DNA from: Phlegmacium glaucopus
Lineage: Eukaryota > Basidiomycota > Agaricomycetes > Agaricales > Cortinariaceae
Assembly (NCBI GenBank): GCA_015039465.1
Contig: MU130722.1
Span: 1,803-28,394 of the forward strand
Direction of reading: 5' to 3'
DNA: 26,592 bases
Of the stretch, positions 8,960-19,958 are shown piece by piece. Under the pieces are notes generated by a model. It was given only the letters and a program-made list of their open reading frames with translations, ran no database searches and was not told the origin of the DNA. The translations under genes were made by a program, and so were the position numbers. Position 1 is the stretch's first letter. Every line of letters starts with the position of its first letter.

Positions 8960-10335
8960 TCTCAAAGGTGGTAAAGACGGAGTACACCACCAGCTTGTGA
9001 ACCATTCATACTCCCACCGCTTCCAAACATATTCATACCAGACACCGTATTGCAGGGAACGGCATTCGGAGGCATCATACCATACAGCTCCCAGTGTTCT
9101 GATTCCCCATCTGTGGTATCATCGTCATGGGCATATATCCATAATCCGAACCAGTTGCTGAGCCGGGACCGCCACCGAGATCTGTGGAGCGCCGTACAAT
9201 GCCATTTGTTGCGGTTGAGCCCCAATATGCGAAAGGTTCCTGTGCGAAAGCTGACTGCCGCCAAGATTGGGATTTGAGGTTATAGTTATACGTGAGTTTG
9301 GTATCGCGATAATAATCGCCCGAAGGAGAAGCTTGGTTGTAGGGATGAGGCGGTTCCCTCTCGAGATCGCGGGATCTGAGAACGTGACCGAGACTTGCTA
9401 TCATATCCAGTATTATCAGAGTGGCGAGTACCGGTTTACCATACCTATAGACGAGTGGGATAGAACGAAATACTGCTGATTGACATATTTGACGGTTCCA
9501 CTGAATTTTTTGAGAGGAATCAAACTTTTCATCATCGTTGACAACAACCTTCTTATCCTTGCTCTGATGACCAAACGAGTGTTATCCCAACCGGATTCAT
9601 CCATACACCAGAAGAAATATATCGGGAAGAAGAAACTGTACGGTGGATATCTGATAGATAAGTTAGACGTAGTACATCAGCAAGGCTTATGGTGAATAAG
9701 AGACTTACGAAAGGAAATAGACGCCATCCAACCGACGAGCATGAATTCTCTCAATAGAAGCCATAAGCAACGCCGAAATAACCAATTTTGCACTTGACAT
9801 CTAGCCGTCTTCCTGAAATCCACGTTACAACAGGCCAAATGCTGCGCTCTCGAAGTCGTATTCATAACTTGCTTGTTCAAAGTTGCGTTACATCTTGACC
9901 AGATCTATTTTGAATACATCCCTCGAGTCAGAGTTGAGAAATGCGAATGCGGGTGAGTTTTAGGTGAGACCAAGAAACCAGACATAGTCGGTGAGATCGC
10001 AGATTGTGTTGTTGTAGATACCCCACAATTCTGGAAGACAAATGAGTTAGTAAATCCAAACCGTAAATGAATACTTACTTGGCGATATCAGTATCAACAG
10101 CAGCAGCAGGAATCGATCCTTTTGACAAAACCAAAAGGCCCTTCCTCATAGTCTGCATCTTCGGGTGAAACATATCCCTTATACCAATTCTCACTCTCCA
10201 TATCCAGGCGCCTGCGTTTGCAACCTTCCCCGAAACATGTCGCGCTAACAGTTCAACATCCTCGAAATTCTTAGGCGTCGGAGAAAGCGTATTAACCGTC
10301 ACATGCCCACTATGGTGGGAATTAATAAGATGTGT
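8960..10335 (-). pseudogene. Chitin synthase class V fragment, copy A (catalytic core deleted)
   Basis: Read on the minus strand. It begins in the region after the cytochrome b5-like domain (KNFEDVELLARHVSGKV, KGPFGF-type segment) and runs through an intron near 10076-10022. It continues with TLNKQVMNTTSRAQHL and FRKTARCQVQNWLF. It then jumps directly to REFMLVGWM, a late membrane segment, followed by PYSFFFPIYFFWCMDESGWD and PLKKFSGTVKY. The C-terminal Gly/Ser/Met-rich tail follows (GSGGSMNGSQAGG). The whole glycosyltransferase-2 core between QVQNWL and REFMLVGWM is absent, as is the C-terminal DEK_C domain. Several frame changes and stops interrupt it. It cannot make chitin. It is oriented opposite to copy B and shares the core deletion with copy C. 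Confidence 0.85.
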
Positions 10336-10553
10336 TATGAGTTCAAGATGTCATCACAACTCATGTCAAAGAGGTAGGTCCATGATGTAAGCTTCAATTT
10401 GGGAGAATGATGTCAATCGGGGTCAACAACAGACTTTCAAGTCCATGCGTCTTTGTATAACCTCTTTAGAACCAACCACTATGCGCGGTCTGTGTTAACA
10501 AGGATTCAGATTTACTTGACCCTGCATTCGTTTCTTAACTACGGATGGCCCTT
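10336..10553. other. Spacer with a 25-bp word shared with the start of copy C
   Basis: No gene is seen. Bases 10381-10405 (CATGATGTAAGCTTCAATTT and the next five bases) are identical to 25581-25605, which directly precedes chitin synthase copy C. Confidence 0.55.
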
Positions 10554-11699
10554 CATCAGTAAACTCGGGGCCGGCTTACCGGCACCGGACAGCACCGGAC
10601 AGCACCATAGAACCATAGAAAAGGTTCTTTTGTTTATAGTGCTGTCCAGTGTCACGGTAACGCTATCCGGAAATAGCCCGACACTAGACAGCACTATAGA
10701 GTGTTATAAGGTGCTATATAGGGCTATAAGGTGCTATATACGGCTACATTAATACTATCCATAATTAGTTAGAGAGGCCTATTATCTATACTCATAATAT
10801 TCTAATAGCGTCACAACTGGAGGAAATTGTTAAAAAAATTATATTCAACTAAGTACTACTACTAGTCTAAGTACTAGTCTAAACATTGTATATACACTAC
10901 TTATATATACTACTGTAACGGATCATCGTCATTGCACCACGTCATCATCATCGCACATCATTGTCACTCGTTGCAGGTCATTGTCACTCGTTGCAGGTCG
11001 TCGTCATTGCAGATCGTTGTCATTGCAGGTCATCGTTGCAGGTTGTTGTTGTCGCAGGCCATCGTTGTCGCTTGCATGTTGTTGCATGTCGTCGTCATTG
11101 TCACATGTCATCGTCGTTGCACATTCATTGTCATTCCGACTCGTTTGTTATCGTTGGTGTTTGTGCGTCGTCATTGTGGATTGTTTGTGCACTGTCGTCA
11201 TGTGTTTGTCGTCATGCGTCGTTCATGTATCATTGTTGTGCGTCGTTATTGGTGCAAAACATGGTGAGGTGGGGCCAAACAAGCCCCAACCATTGTTCCT
11301 GGGGCAAAATAAATTAATATAGTATAGTAGATTGATAATAGAAAGTAAAAAAAAAACCATTCATTTGTTGTTGTAAGTATTGTAGTCGTCAGGTGGTGGT
11401 GGTGGCGGTATGGAACGATGGGAACAAATGTTGAACTTACATATTTAGTAGTTTTAGTTTTTGCGCACAGACACTTGATTTAGGGTTGGTTTATTTAACT
11501 TAATGAAAAACAATGTATTCTAATGTGACATAGTGACGAGGCTAGACTATGCTAGACAGCGCTGGTGTGTGTCACATGGATGCTATGAAACTATAATTCA
11601 CTATAGTTATGGTGACGTGACTATAGGATACTATAATTTAGTGTGACATGACTATGACACACTATGGGAAATCCCCGAGTTTGCTGATGTTTCTGGACC
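10554..11699. mobile_element. Non-autonomous element with CATCAG termini, 1146 bp
   Basis: The left end CATCAGTAAACTCGGGG (10554-10570) and the right end CCCCGAGTTTGCTGATG (11683-11699) are inverted repeats matching at 16 of 17 bases. Inside lie subterminal short repeats (GGACAGCACC, GGTGCTATATA, CACTATAG) and a low-complexity block, but no transposase. Two T residues flank both ends, so a 2-bp duplication is possible but weak. It sits in the spacer between the two arms of the NLR/chitin synthase inverted duplication. The superfamily is not assigned. Confidence 0.7.
10920..11265. repeat. Low-complexity CATTGCAGGTCGTCGT-type degenerate repeat
   Basis: Words such as CATTGCAGGTCGTCGT, GTCATCGTTGCA and TTGTCACTCGTTGCAGG recur in an irregular tandem pattern. 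All three plus frames stay open here and predict Cys/His/Val/Ser-rich nonsense proteins, which is expected from the repeat and does not support a gene. It lies inside the 10554-11699 element. Confidence 0.8.
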
Positions 11700-11759
11700 T
11701 AGTTTGGCAGCTGAGAGACATAGCGAGGATGAACAGATTACCCTTCAAGCGCTCAAGCG

Positions 11760-14700
11760 CTCGAGTCTAATCTAGACCTTCACCAGCACCCGCCATCGCT
11801 CCGAACAACACTGCAGGATGAACATCCCCGCTTGCATCCTGGCAAGACGTATCCTGTCACGTCCTGGAATCTTCGCTTCTCTCGAATGTGCTAAACTGTG
11901 GACGATCTCATGTATCCGGCCAAATCACTCTGGTTCACCCTACTCATTCGACAAACGCCGTGTCAAATCTCAAATGCAACCTTTACTCCTCCCTGATCTC
12001 ACAAATCGTAATGCAACGGAATATATCGCCGATTACGATTCGACTAATTTCCGTGAACGTGATGTTCTTACGATAATAGGATTGTTCAATACGTGCTAGG
12101 GCTAATGGATGGAAGGAGGGTGAGGATTATGGTCGATGAATATTTGGTTAGATTATGAGGCCTGGAAATTTGTGGGGATATTTTGAGGAGTGCAGAGAAG
12201 GTGTCGAGACAGGCATTCAAGGAGAATTTGGATGGGGATGATAATACCAGTTGTACATATCAGACGGACGGAGGAGGGTTGGCGCTACCTGGGTATTTCG
12301 TGGATAGTGCCGATAATCTTTTGTTGACGAAGATGGGGAACGATAGAGACAAGCGTCAATCTCCGAATGCGCAATACGATTCTGGAGGACTACACGATAG
12401 AGGCGTATGGGGCTCCGAGTGAGATGCAAAAGCTCCTTCAAGCCTGTCCGAGACAAGTTCATTGGGTTATTCACACGGTGATAGCGCGAAGGAAGGCGGT
12501 GGTGTGGTGGTCAAAGAAGTTCCTAATGCTGTTGAGAAAGTACCTTCGACCAAGACGAGAAGATGCTGGTTATGGCTTGTGTGGCCTTGCTACTTGGTGG
12601 ATGCCGAATTTCCTCCTTTGGATCGTTGGACTATGAAACGACCTGGTATTCGACTTGCTTGGAGAGAGAGAGTCACGATTTTTTCCCTTATCTCCTTGTT
12701 CAACAGCATCGTCATCTTCTACATCGTCGCATTTGGGAGACTTCTATATCCGAGTTTTGATAAAGCATGGGGACCAAGCGAAGTCAAGGATCGAATGACT
12801 ATTGGGTTTCGGTCCAAGGACTTGTTATGACGTGTCGAACGTCGTTAATGGAGATCACGGCAATGGATTATTCAGTATTACAAGCAGCTCACCAGACGTT
12901 TTGAGTGCGTTGGCTGGTCAAAATTTGACTTATTATTTCCCACCGCCGTTGGTTTCCGGATGTAGTGAGCTTGTGACGGATACCACCCTTGCTTTGGCGC
13001 CGAAGAATTTCACGGATGTTGAACCGTTAGCGAGACATGTTTCGGGGAAGTTGCAGATGCAGACTCTGGGGAAGGCTCCTTTGGTTTTCTGAAAAGGGTC
13101 GATGGCGGCTGCTGCTGCTGATGCTGGTATCGTCAGGTATGTATTCATTTGCGGTTCAGCTATGTTAATTTACTGACTCATTTCTCTTCCAGAATATAAG
13201 GTATCTACAGCGACACAATCTACGACCACACCAACTATGTCTGGTCTCTCGGCCTCACTCAAAACTCACCCTTAACTCTGACTTGGTGGATGTATTCAAA
13301 CAGAGATCTAGTTAAGATGTAACGCAACATTTGAATAAGACGCTTCAAGCTATGAATACGACTTCGAGAGCACAGTATCTGGCTTGTTTGAATACTGTGT
13401 TTTTGTCGGGTAACGTGGAATTCCAGGAAGACGGCTAGATGTCAAGTGCAGAATTGGTTGTTGATCATTTTTTGGCGTTGCTTATGGCTTCTATTGCACT
13501 GAAATGTTTGTCGTCCCTTTTTCTTTTGGATTAGATGGGTCACTGATCTTTTTTTTGGCAGTCCTGGCCGCTCTTCAACTTGGCAGCAAACGATCTCCGG
13601 AGTTGCAAGACGAGTTGTTCTTTGTCTAGTACCATGTTGTACAAAAGGAGCGGAGTCGCTTTGTCGGACTATCGATTCGCTCGCTTCACTCAACTATGAT
13701 GATAAACGGAAACTGATCTTCATCATCTGCGATGGGAATATCATTGGAAGTGGCAACGCCTCGAATGGTTCTGGGGGATTGATCCCAAGTTTGATCCTGA
13801 ACCATTATTGTTCAAGTCGGTTGGAGAAGGTTCGAAGGCTCTGAATTATGGTAACGTGTTTTCTGGATTGTATGAATTTGAAGGACACGTTGTTCCGTGC
13901 GTAACTTCCTCATCTCCTTCGAATATCTCCATGTTTACTCTCTTCTTGGTGACTTTTATATGATAGGTATATGGTGGTCGTCAAAGTCGGGAAACCAACG
14001 GAACGATCCAAGCCTGGCAATCGTGGAAGTCAGATCATGTTGTTGCAATATCTCAACAGAGTTCATTTCGATTCGCCTATGTCGCCGCTTGAGCTTGAGA
14101 TTTTACGAGTCCCCTTTAGCCTAGGGCTCGTTCTTAATATTATAAGCGGATGCGGCTTTCAAAGGTAACGCAAGACTTGCCGGTAACTTCCGTGATTGCA
14201 CGTGTTGATGGTGATGGCCTTGTTTGCCGCGCGAAAACAATTCACGAAGACGCTATAAAAATACCAGTATAATTTCATTTGAAGGGACTTGTATATGCCA
14301 CGCGGAGCGATGGCCCTCACCCACAAGTATCATCATCAGATGAGGAACGTCATTGGGATTGATCCTGCGTTTTATGAATATGTCTTTACTGTTGATGCTG
14401 ATACTGTACATCATTTCTTATTTCTGCTTTTATACCCGCTTTGCTGACTTTTTTTTGGTGTTAGACTGTTACACCGGACTCTCTCAATCGTTTGGTCGCT
14501 TCCAGCATAGATGAATCGAAGATTATCGGCATATGCGGAGAAACCAAACTCACGAACGAGGAAGGATCGTGGTCACGGTGGACCATGATCCAAGTCTATG
14601 AATACTACATCTCCTACCATCTCTCCAAAGCTTTCGAAAGTCTTTTCGGATCAGTCACCTGTCTACCTGGTTGCTTCACTCTCTACTGTGTTCGTACGGC

Positions 14701-15960
14701 TGATAAAGGACGACCGATCACCATCTCCAATCGAGTCATCGACGAATATGCCGAACCTAGAAGAATTTGTTCACGTTGGGTGAAGATTGATTTTTGACTA
14801 CGCTCTTGATGAAACGTTCAAGGCCAAGTTTTGTCCTGATGCTATTGCTCATACTATGGCTCCCGAGTCGTGGCGTATCTTGTTTTCTCAGCGTCGGCGA
14901 TGGATCAATTCGACAGTTCATAACCTTTGTGAACTGGCCATTCTTCCAGAGTTGTTTGGGTTTTGTTGTTATTTTTCGTTCTGCTTGATCTTGTCGGGAC
15001 AATTGCAATGTTTGTTTTTTGTTGATTATCGTTCTTTTCGCAGATATTGCCGGCTACTTTCGTCTACGTTAGTATCCCGTTCTTCAATGTTTATAATTCT
15101 GTCTAACGTTAATCTAGCTCGTGTATCTGGTCATCTCCGTATCTACTCATGCATCTGTGTCCCCCCAGATTGCTATTATCATGTTGGCGGTTATCTACGG
15201 TTTGCAAGTGAGTAAGCTAGTCTTTTGATTTTGTGTATTTCAACTAAAATGTCGGCTAGGCGATCTGATCATTATCGCGACACCAACCTCACATATAACA
15301 ACAACTCAACTCCTAATCTACGTCCTTGGCGGCAGCCAGATTTTGCACAGCAATCTTTCGCATATTGGGGCTCAACCACAACAAATGGCATTGTACGGCG
15401 CTCCACAGATACCCTTCGTGCCTCTCGGCGGCGTTCCTGGCTCAGCAACTGGTTCGGATTATGGACATATCCCCATGGCGATGATGCCACGGCTGGGATA
15501 TCAGAACACTGGGAGCATGTATAGTATGATGCCTCCAATGCCGTTCGTTCCCCGCAATACGGTTATGTCTGGTATGAATATATTTGGAAGCGGTGGGAGT
15601 ATGAATGGTTCACAAGCCGGTGGTGTACCTCCGTCTTTACCACCTTTGGGAGGAGGCTTGAAACAACGGCCGATGTCGACTTTCTCGATGGCGACTTCTG
15701 TTAATCCTTTCGCTGGTCCTAGTATGAACCCTAACCTTCGAATGGGATGCTCTTCGCAACTACCTGCGCACCCAGAATCTAATCACTGTTACTAAAAAGT
15801 GTGTATCTTGTTTTTTTCTGCCTTATCCCCACAATCAGTAATCTGTGCGTTTAGGACAACTCGCGAGGCGATTATGGCCCGATTCCCAAAGGCGGATCTT
15901 GTTTCTCGCAAAGACTTTTTGAACCGATCAATTGATAAAATTCTTTGGACTTGTCGTTTG
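11760..15960 (+). pseudogene. Class V chitin synthase pseudogene with myosin-motor end, copy B
   Basis: Recognisable parts in order: end of the myosin-motor-like domain (CIRPNHSGSP, SFDKRRVKSQ, about 11895-12060); linker with DKRQSPNAQYDSG (12350); membrane segment ([20 protein letters not shown], 12690); cytochrome b5-like region (VNGDHGNG, LAGQNLTYYFPPPL, 12840-12960); an intron near 13135-13193; FRKTARCQVQNWLL-type segment (13435); glycosyltransferase-2 core with [10 protein letters not shown] (13710), FTVDADT (14390), LPGCF (14665) and SQRRRWINS (14888); AVIYGLQ (15195); Gly/Met-rich tail (15345-15730); and DEK_C-like end (REAIMARFPKADL, 15860). An intact enzyme would make cell-wall chitin at the plasma membrane. 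Many frame changes and stops break it, including TGA at 14790-14792 where the EDR motif Arg belongs. The segment holding REFMLVGWM and the following membrane region is missing near 15215-15245. Confidence 0.9.
14104..14327. other. About 224-bp insertion inside chitin synthase copy B
   Basis: The coding text reads ...MSPLELEI up to 14103 and resumes as [18 protein letters not shown] from about 14328. An intact gene should have these adjacent. The intervening sequence is unrelated to chitin synthase. The word TATCATCATCAG at the right border is partly duplicated. No terminal inverted repeat was recognised, so its nature is open. Confidence 0.6.
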
Positions 15961-16256
15961 TGGATGGTTCATCTATGCCTTTTAGAATACAGTAATAAAC
16001 CATGTGTATTAGTCGGACTAATTGGATACATATGGACCTTTGAACTTCACCCTAGTTCAAATTTCAACATTCACAAGGTCAACTTAGCGATCAGTAATAC
16101 TCTGACCACAAACAGATGCTAGGCCAGCCTTGACAACCGACAGGAATGCAATGTATACAACAAAGCCCACTGGTCACGGCTCTTATGTAATCAGGACGTT
16201 TTCTTTTGGTGAGTCGTCACCCACCTTGATCACTACACATCGAGTACCACAACCCA
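15961..16256. other. Spacer between chitin synthase copy B and the right NLR gene
   Basis: It is homologous, inverted, to 8821-8959 plus 4276-4378 and represents the uninterrupted counterpart of the Harbinger insertion site. The NLR promoter should lie here. No specific motif was identified. Confidence 0.6.
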
Positions 16257-19200
16257 ATGCTCAGCAATATTAAGCATCGTTTTAGGAAACTTGGCAAGTC
16301 CAATGCAGAAAAACACCCATCTGTGACCACCGCCAATGCTCTTGGTTCAAGCTTTGAAGCAGCAACTTCGACATCGACGACAATCATAACAAGCACCGCT
16401 AATCGCATGCCATCTAGTGCTACGGCCGCAAGCGTTCAAGTTAATCACGCCACTGGCATTACTGTGAGTGTTCGATTTTGTCCATTGCATTCGTAATTAC
16501 TTGTCCATCGTCGTCGATCAGGTCGTCGATCAGACTGACCATGAACTCCAGGTCTCTGCCTTGGAGACCAATGACCTTGCTCACGTTCAAGCCGCTGACG
16601 TTACTGTAAGTGTTGAACATACGCCATCACATCCATAATTACTCAATTATCATCGTTGATTAGGCTACCCATGAACTCCAAGTCTCCACGCCATTTTTCG
16701 CCTTGGCGACTAACAATCTTCCTCGCGTAAGCGCTCAGCTTAGCCCATCACACCTATAATATAATTACTCAATCATCGTTGTCGATTAGACTGCTCATGA
16801 ACCTCAAGTCTCTGCCTTGGCGATCAATGATCCTCGCGTAAGCCTTCAATTTGACCCATCACATCCATAATTATTCAATTATCATCGTCGATCAGACTGC
16901 CCATGAATCCCAAGTCTCTGCTTTGCCAGTCGCCCCTGTAGCCCATCTGGAAGAAATTTCGCTCTCCTCACCTGATGCCATAATTCAAGCCAACTTGGTA
17001 TATTCGGAATCAGAGCAAAATCCCTCCGTGAGTTCCTTATACCCATCGTTCTCGCTACTGCTGATGATCAACAGACTCAGCATTCTGGCTCCGCTTTCTT
17101 CCCAAATGTCCAGAATTTACTCATCACTGGCAGTACTATCGTGAGTCTCTCTTGTATGTTGTATAATTGATTTAGCATTGATTCATCTCCTAGAACTATA
17201 ATGTCAATATGCTCCCGGCCAATCCTAGCGAGAGGATCTCTGTACCCCAGAAACCCAACTCCAGCCCAATCTTTACTGGACAGAAAGTTGTACTCGACAA
17301 ACTTCGGAACATTTTCGCGCATCGTACTAATAGTCAATCAATGTCAAGGCGCTCTTGCGTCCTCTGGGGAATGGGTGGGATTGGAAAGACCCAGATCTGT
17401 CTCAAGTTCACAGAAGAGACTTCTGACAAGTAAGTGCTCACTTTTCCATTCACAACAAGGTAGACTCATTTCTTGCTCGAGCTTTTCACATATATTCTGG
17501 ATTGATGCCTCCTCTCATGAGAGCATTACAATGTCTTTCAGGGGAATATCCACTATTCCTGCTGCACAAGCTTTTGGTGTAGATGGCTCAGTCAAGTCTG
17601 CCCTCCAGTGGATATCTTGCATTCAAGGGGAATGGTTGATTGTATTTGATAATGCTGATCATCCTTCTCCAGAGGTGGTGGCAAAGTTCATTCCCCCAGG
17701 TAACAGAGGTAATATTCTGATTACCAGCAGAAACAGATCCATGAGAAGGATTGTATCATCTGAGAACAGAATTGAGATCACTGAAATGGAGGAGTCAGAT
17801 GCTATAACTCTGCTTCTCAGGTCTAGCTGTTTGGATCCATTACCTGAGCATGAACAAACTGCTAAAGAGATTGTCAAAGAACTTGGCTATATTCCTCTTG
17901 CTGTTGATCAGGCTGGTGCTTATATTGAAGCTGGGAAATGTGATCTCAATGAATATCTGAGACAGTTCTCTTTACATCATCAGGCTCTTATGGCAGGTGC
18001 TGCATTCAGAGGAGCATCAGACTATGATCAAACAGTGTATGGGACCTGGGATCTATCTTTTAAAGAGATAAAAAAAAGAGCTAGTGGGAAATCTGACACT
18101 GGGAATGCACAAGCAGCCAGGGCTGCAATCCTAATTCTTCAGATATGTGCATTCTGTCATCATAGTAATATTTCTAAAGAGATATTCCAATCTGCTGCTG
18201 AGGAGTCCAGCAGGTATGTTATTGATAGTGAGACAGCTGAAAAGCTACCCCAGGCAATCAACTCATTAGATCACACCTTGCTTGCATTGGACAATGATGG
18301 TCACTGGGATGAGTTCATGTTTGGGCAAGGTGTCAGTGTGCTTCTGTCATTCTCCTTGATGAAAGGAGGGCAATCATCTGAAGTGTTGTCTATTCATCCT
18401 TTAGTTCACTGCTGGAGTTGGGAGCAAATGTTAAAATCTGAGCAGCAAAGAATGTACCAGATGGGTAGAATAATTCTGTCCTGTGCAATTCCAAGGAGAT
18501 TGGCAACTGAGGATTATGCATTACGACGGTTGATTCTTCCACATATTCAGGCAAATGAATTACTTGGAAGGCAGATGGGGCTTGTTAAGCAGTACTATGA
18601 TGATATATGGGCCAATTTTGCATTAGTATTGAGGGAGAATGGAGACTGGAACCATGCAGAGCAGTTGCATATTCAAGTCATATCCATGAGGAAGAAGCTG
18701 CTTGGTGCTGAACATCCAAAAACCCTCAGAGGTATGGCAAATTTGGCAGACACATACCACAAACAGGGAAGGTGGAATAAGGCAGAGCAGTTGCATACTC
18801 AAGTCATGGAAATGAGAAAGAAGCTGCTTGGTGCAGAACATCCATACACCATCAGCAGCATGACAAGTCTAGCAGATGCATACCACAACCAGGGAAGATG
18901 GAATGAGGCTGAGCAGCTGCATATTCAAGTCATGGACATGAGCAAAAAGCTGCTTGGTGCAGAACATCCAAACACCCTTTTAAGCATGGGCAATCTAGCA
19001 CGCACATACCGCAAACAGGGAAGGTGGTATGTGGCAGAGCAGCTAGAAGTTCAAGTCATGCATGCAAGGAACAAGCTGCTTGGTGCAGAACATCCATATA
19101 CCCTCACAAGCATGGAAAATCTAACAAACACATACCGTAAACAGGGAAGATGGAATGAGGCAGAGCAGCTGGGGGTTCAAGTCATGGACATGAGGAAGAA

Positions 19201-19513
19201 GCTGCTTGGTGCAGAACATCCAGACACCCTCACAGCCATGGGAAATCTAGCAGACACATACCGCAAACAGGGAAGATGGAATGAGGCAGAGCAGCTAGAG
19301 GTTCAAGTCATGGACATGAGCAAGAGGCTGCTTGGTGCAGAACATCCAGACACTCTCACAAGCATGGCAAATTTAGCAAGCACATATTACAAACAGGGAA
19401 GATGGAATGAGGGAGAGCAGCTACAGGTTCAAGTCATGGACATGATGAAGAAGCTGCATGGTGCAGAATGTCCATACACCCCCACAGCCATAGGAAATAT
19501 ATCATGCACATAA
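16257..19513 (+). CDS. NB-ARC/TPR NLR-like protein, right copy, full open frame
   Basis: Eight exons: 16257-16463, 16534-16605, 16664-16726, 16790-16837, 16896-17027, 17075-17140, 17194-17429, 17482-19513. They total 2856 nt and 951 residues. Residues 1-70 are Ser/Thr-rich. Exons 2-5 repeat an HE-x-QVSAL motif. P-loop GMGGIGKT is at 255-262, Walker B WLIVFDNAD at 326-334 and IPLAVDQAGAYI around 412. Six full and one partial 42-residue kinesin-light-chain-type TPRs run from 662 to the end. NB-ARC/TPR proteins are STAND ATPases thought to sense and signal in fungal non-self recognition; here that is inferred from family. Introns are GT-AG; the last acceptor is CTCGAG where the left copy has CTCTAG. 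The C-terminus stops inside repeat 7, and downstream bases 19520-19555 still resemble a further repeat (EVQVMQKKLL in another frame), so the end is shortened. Confidence 0.88.
16534..17140 (+). repeat. Tandem mini-exons encoding a repeated HE-x-QVSAL motif
   Basis: Four successive small exons (16534-16605, 16664-16726, 16790-16837, 16896-17027) each begin with (T/A)-x-HE-x-QVS. They are separated by similar introns that share the phrase CCATCACA(T/C)C(C/T)ATAAT. Exon plus intron makes a unit of about 106-130 bp. The left copy has the same array at 3523-4004. This is exon duplication within the gene. Confidence 0.8.
18641..19513 (+). repeat. 126-bp TPR-coding tandem repeats
   Basis: Units start at 18641, 18767, 18893, 19019, 19145, 19271 and 19397, all exactly 126 bp apart. 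Each encodes a 42-residue helix-turn-helix repeat built on GRWNEAEQL, QVMDM, KKLLGAEHP and LADTYRKQ. The last unit is cut by TAA at 19511-19513. The high similarity at DNA level points to recent expansion or homogenisation. The varied positions are mostly around the EQL-x-x-QVM and HP-x-T sites. Confidence 0.95.
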
Positions 19514-19958
19514 TGAGGCAGATTAGGTAGAGGTTCAAGTCATGCAGAAGAAATTGCTTTCTTAGGAAATAATTTAAGTCTTTCAGCAGAATATAAACAA
19601 ATACCAAGTCAATTGAAAGGTTATCAATATAAGGTGACAACTACTATATAATTGGTGCCTATCCACAGAAAAGGTCCAAAGTAGATAAATATGTGCAAAC
19701 TGCAGGAAAAATGTGTATAATTAAAGATAAAGGCTGCCAAATGTGTACACTAAGAGGACAGATCAGTGATATGGCTAGCAACAAAACATTTCCTCCTTTT
19801 TAAAGAGTTAACCCAACAGGTAAGGACACTACAGTGTGTTGTATGGTACAATTCCTGGAATGTACATAGTGTGCCATATGGTATGGATTCCCAGAACACC
19901 TTGAATCTGGGAATACCACTTACCATATATAGAAATACACACTGTGCCATGCCCTATG
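19514..19958. other. 3' flank of the NLR gene
   Basis: The first 40 bases still resemble a TPR unit out of frame. The rest is AT-rich and CpG-poor with no gene seen. It probably includes the NLR 3' untranslated region. Confidence 0.55.

Noticed and set aside
10932..11322. Cys/His-rich proteins in three overlapping frames
   Set aside because: All three frames are open because of a CATTGCAGGTCGTCGT-type repeat.
16534..17027. CRISPR-like array from regularly spaced similar segments
   Set aside because: Units are degenerate, bounded by GT-AG signals and keep a protein frame. They are duplicated exons in a eukaryotic gene.
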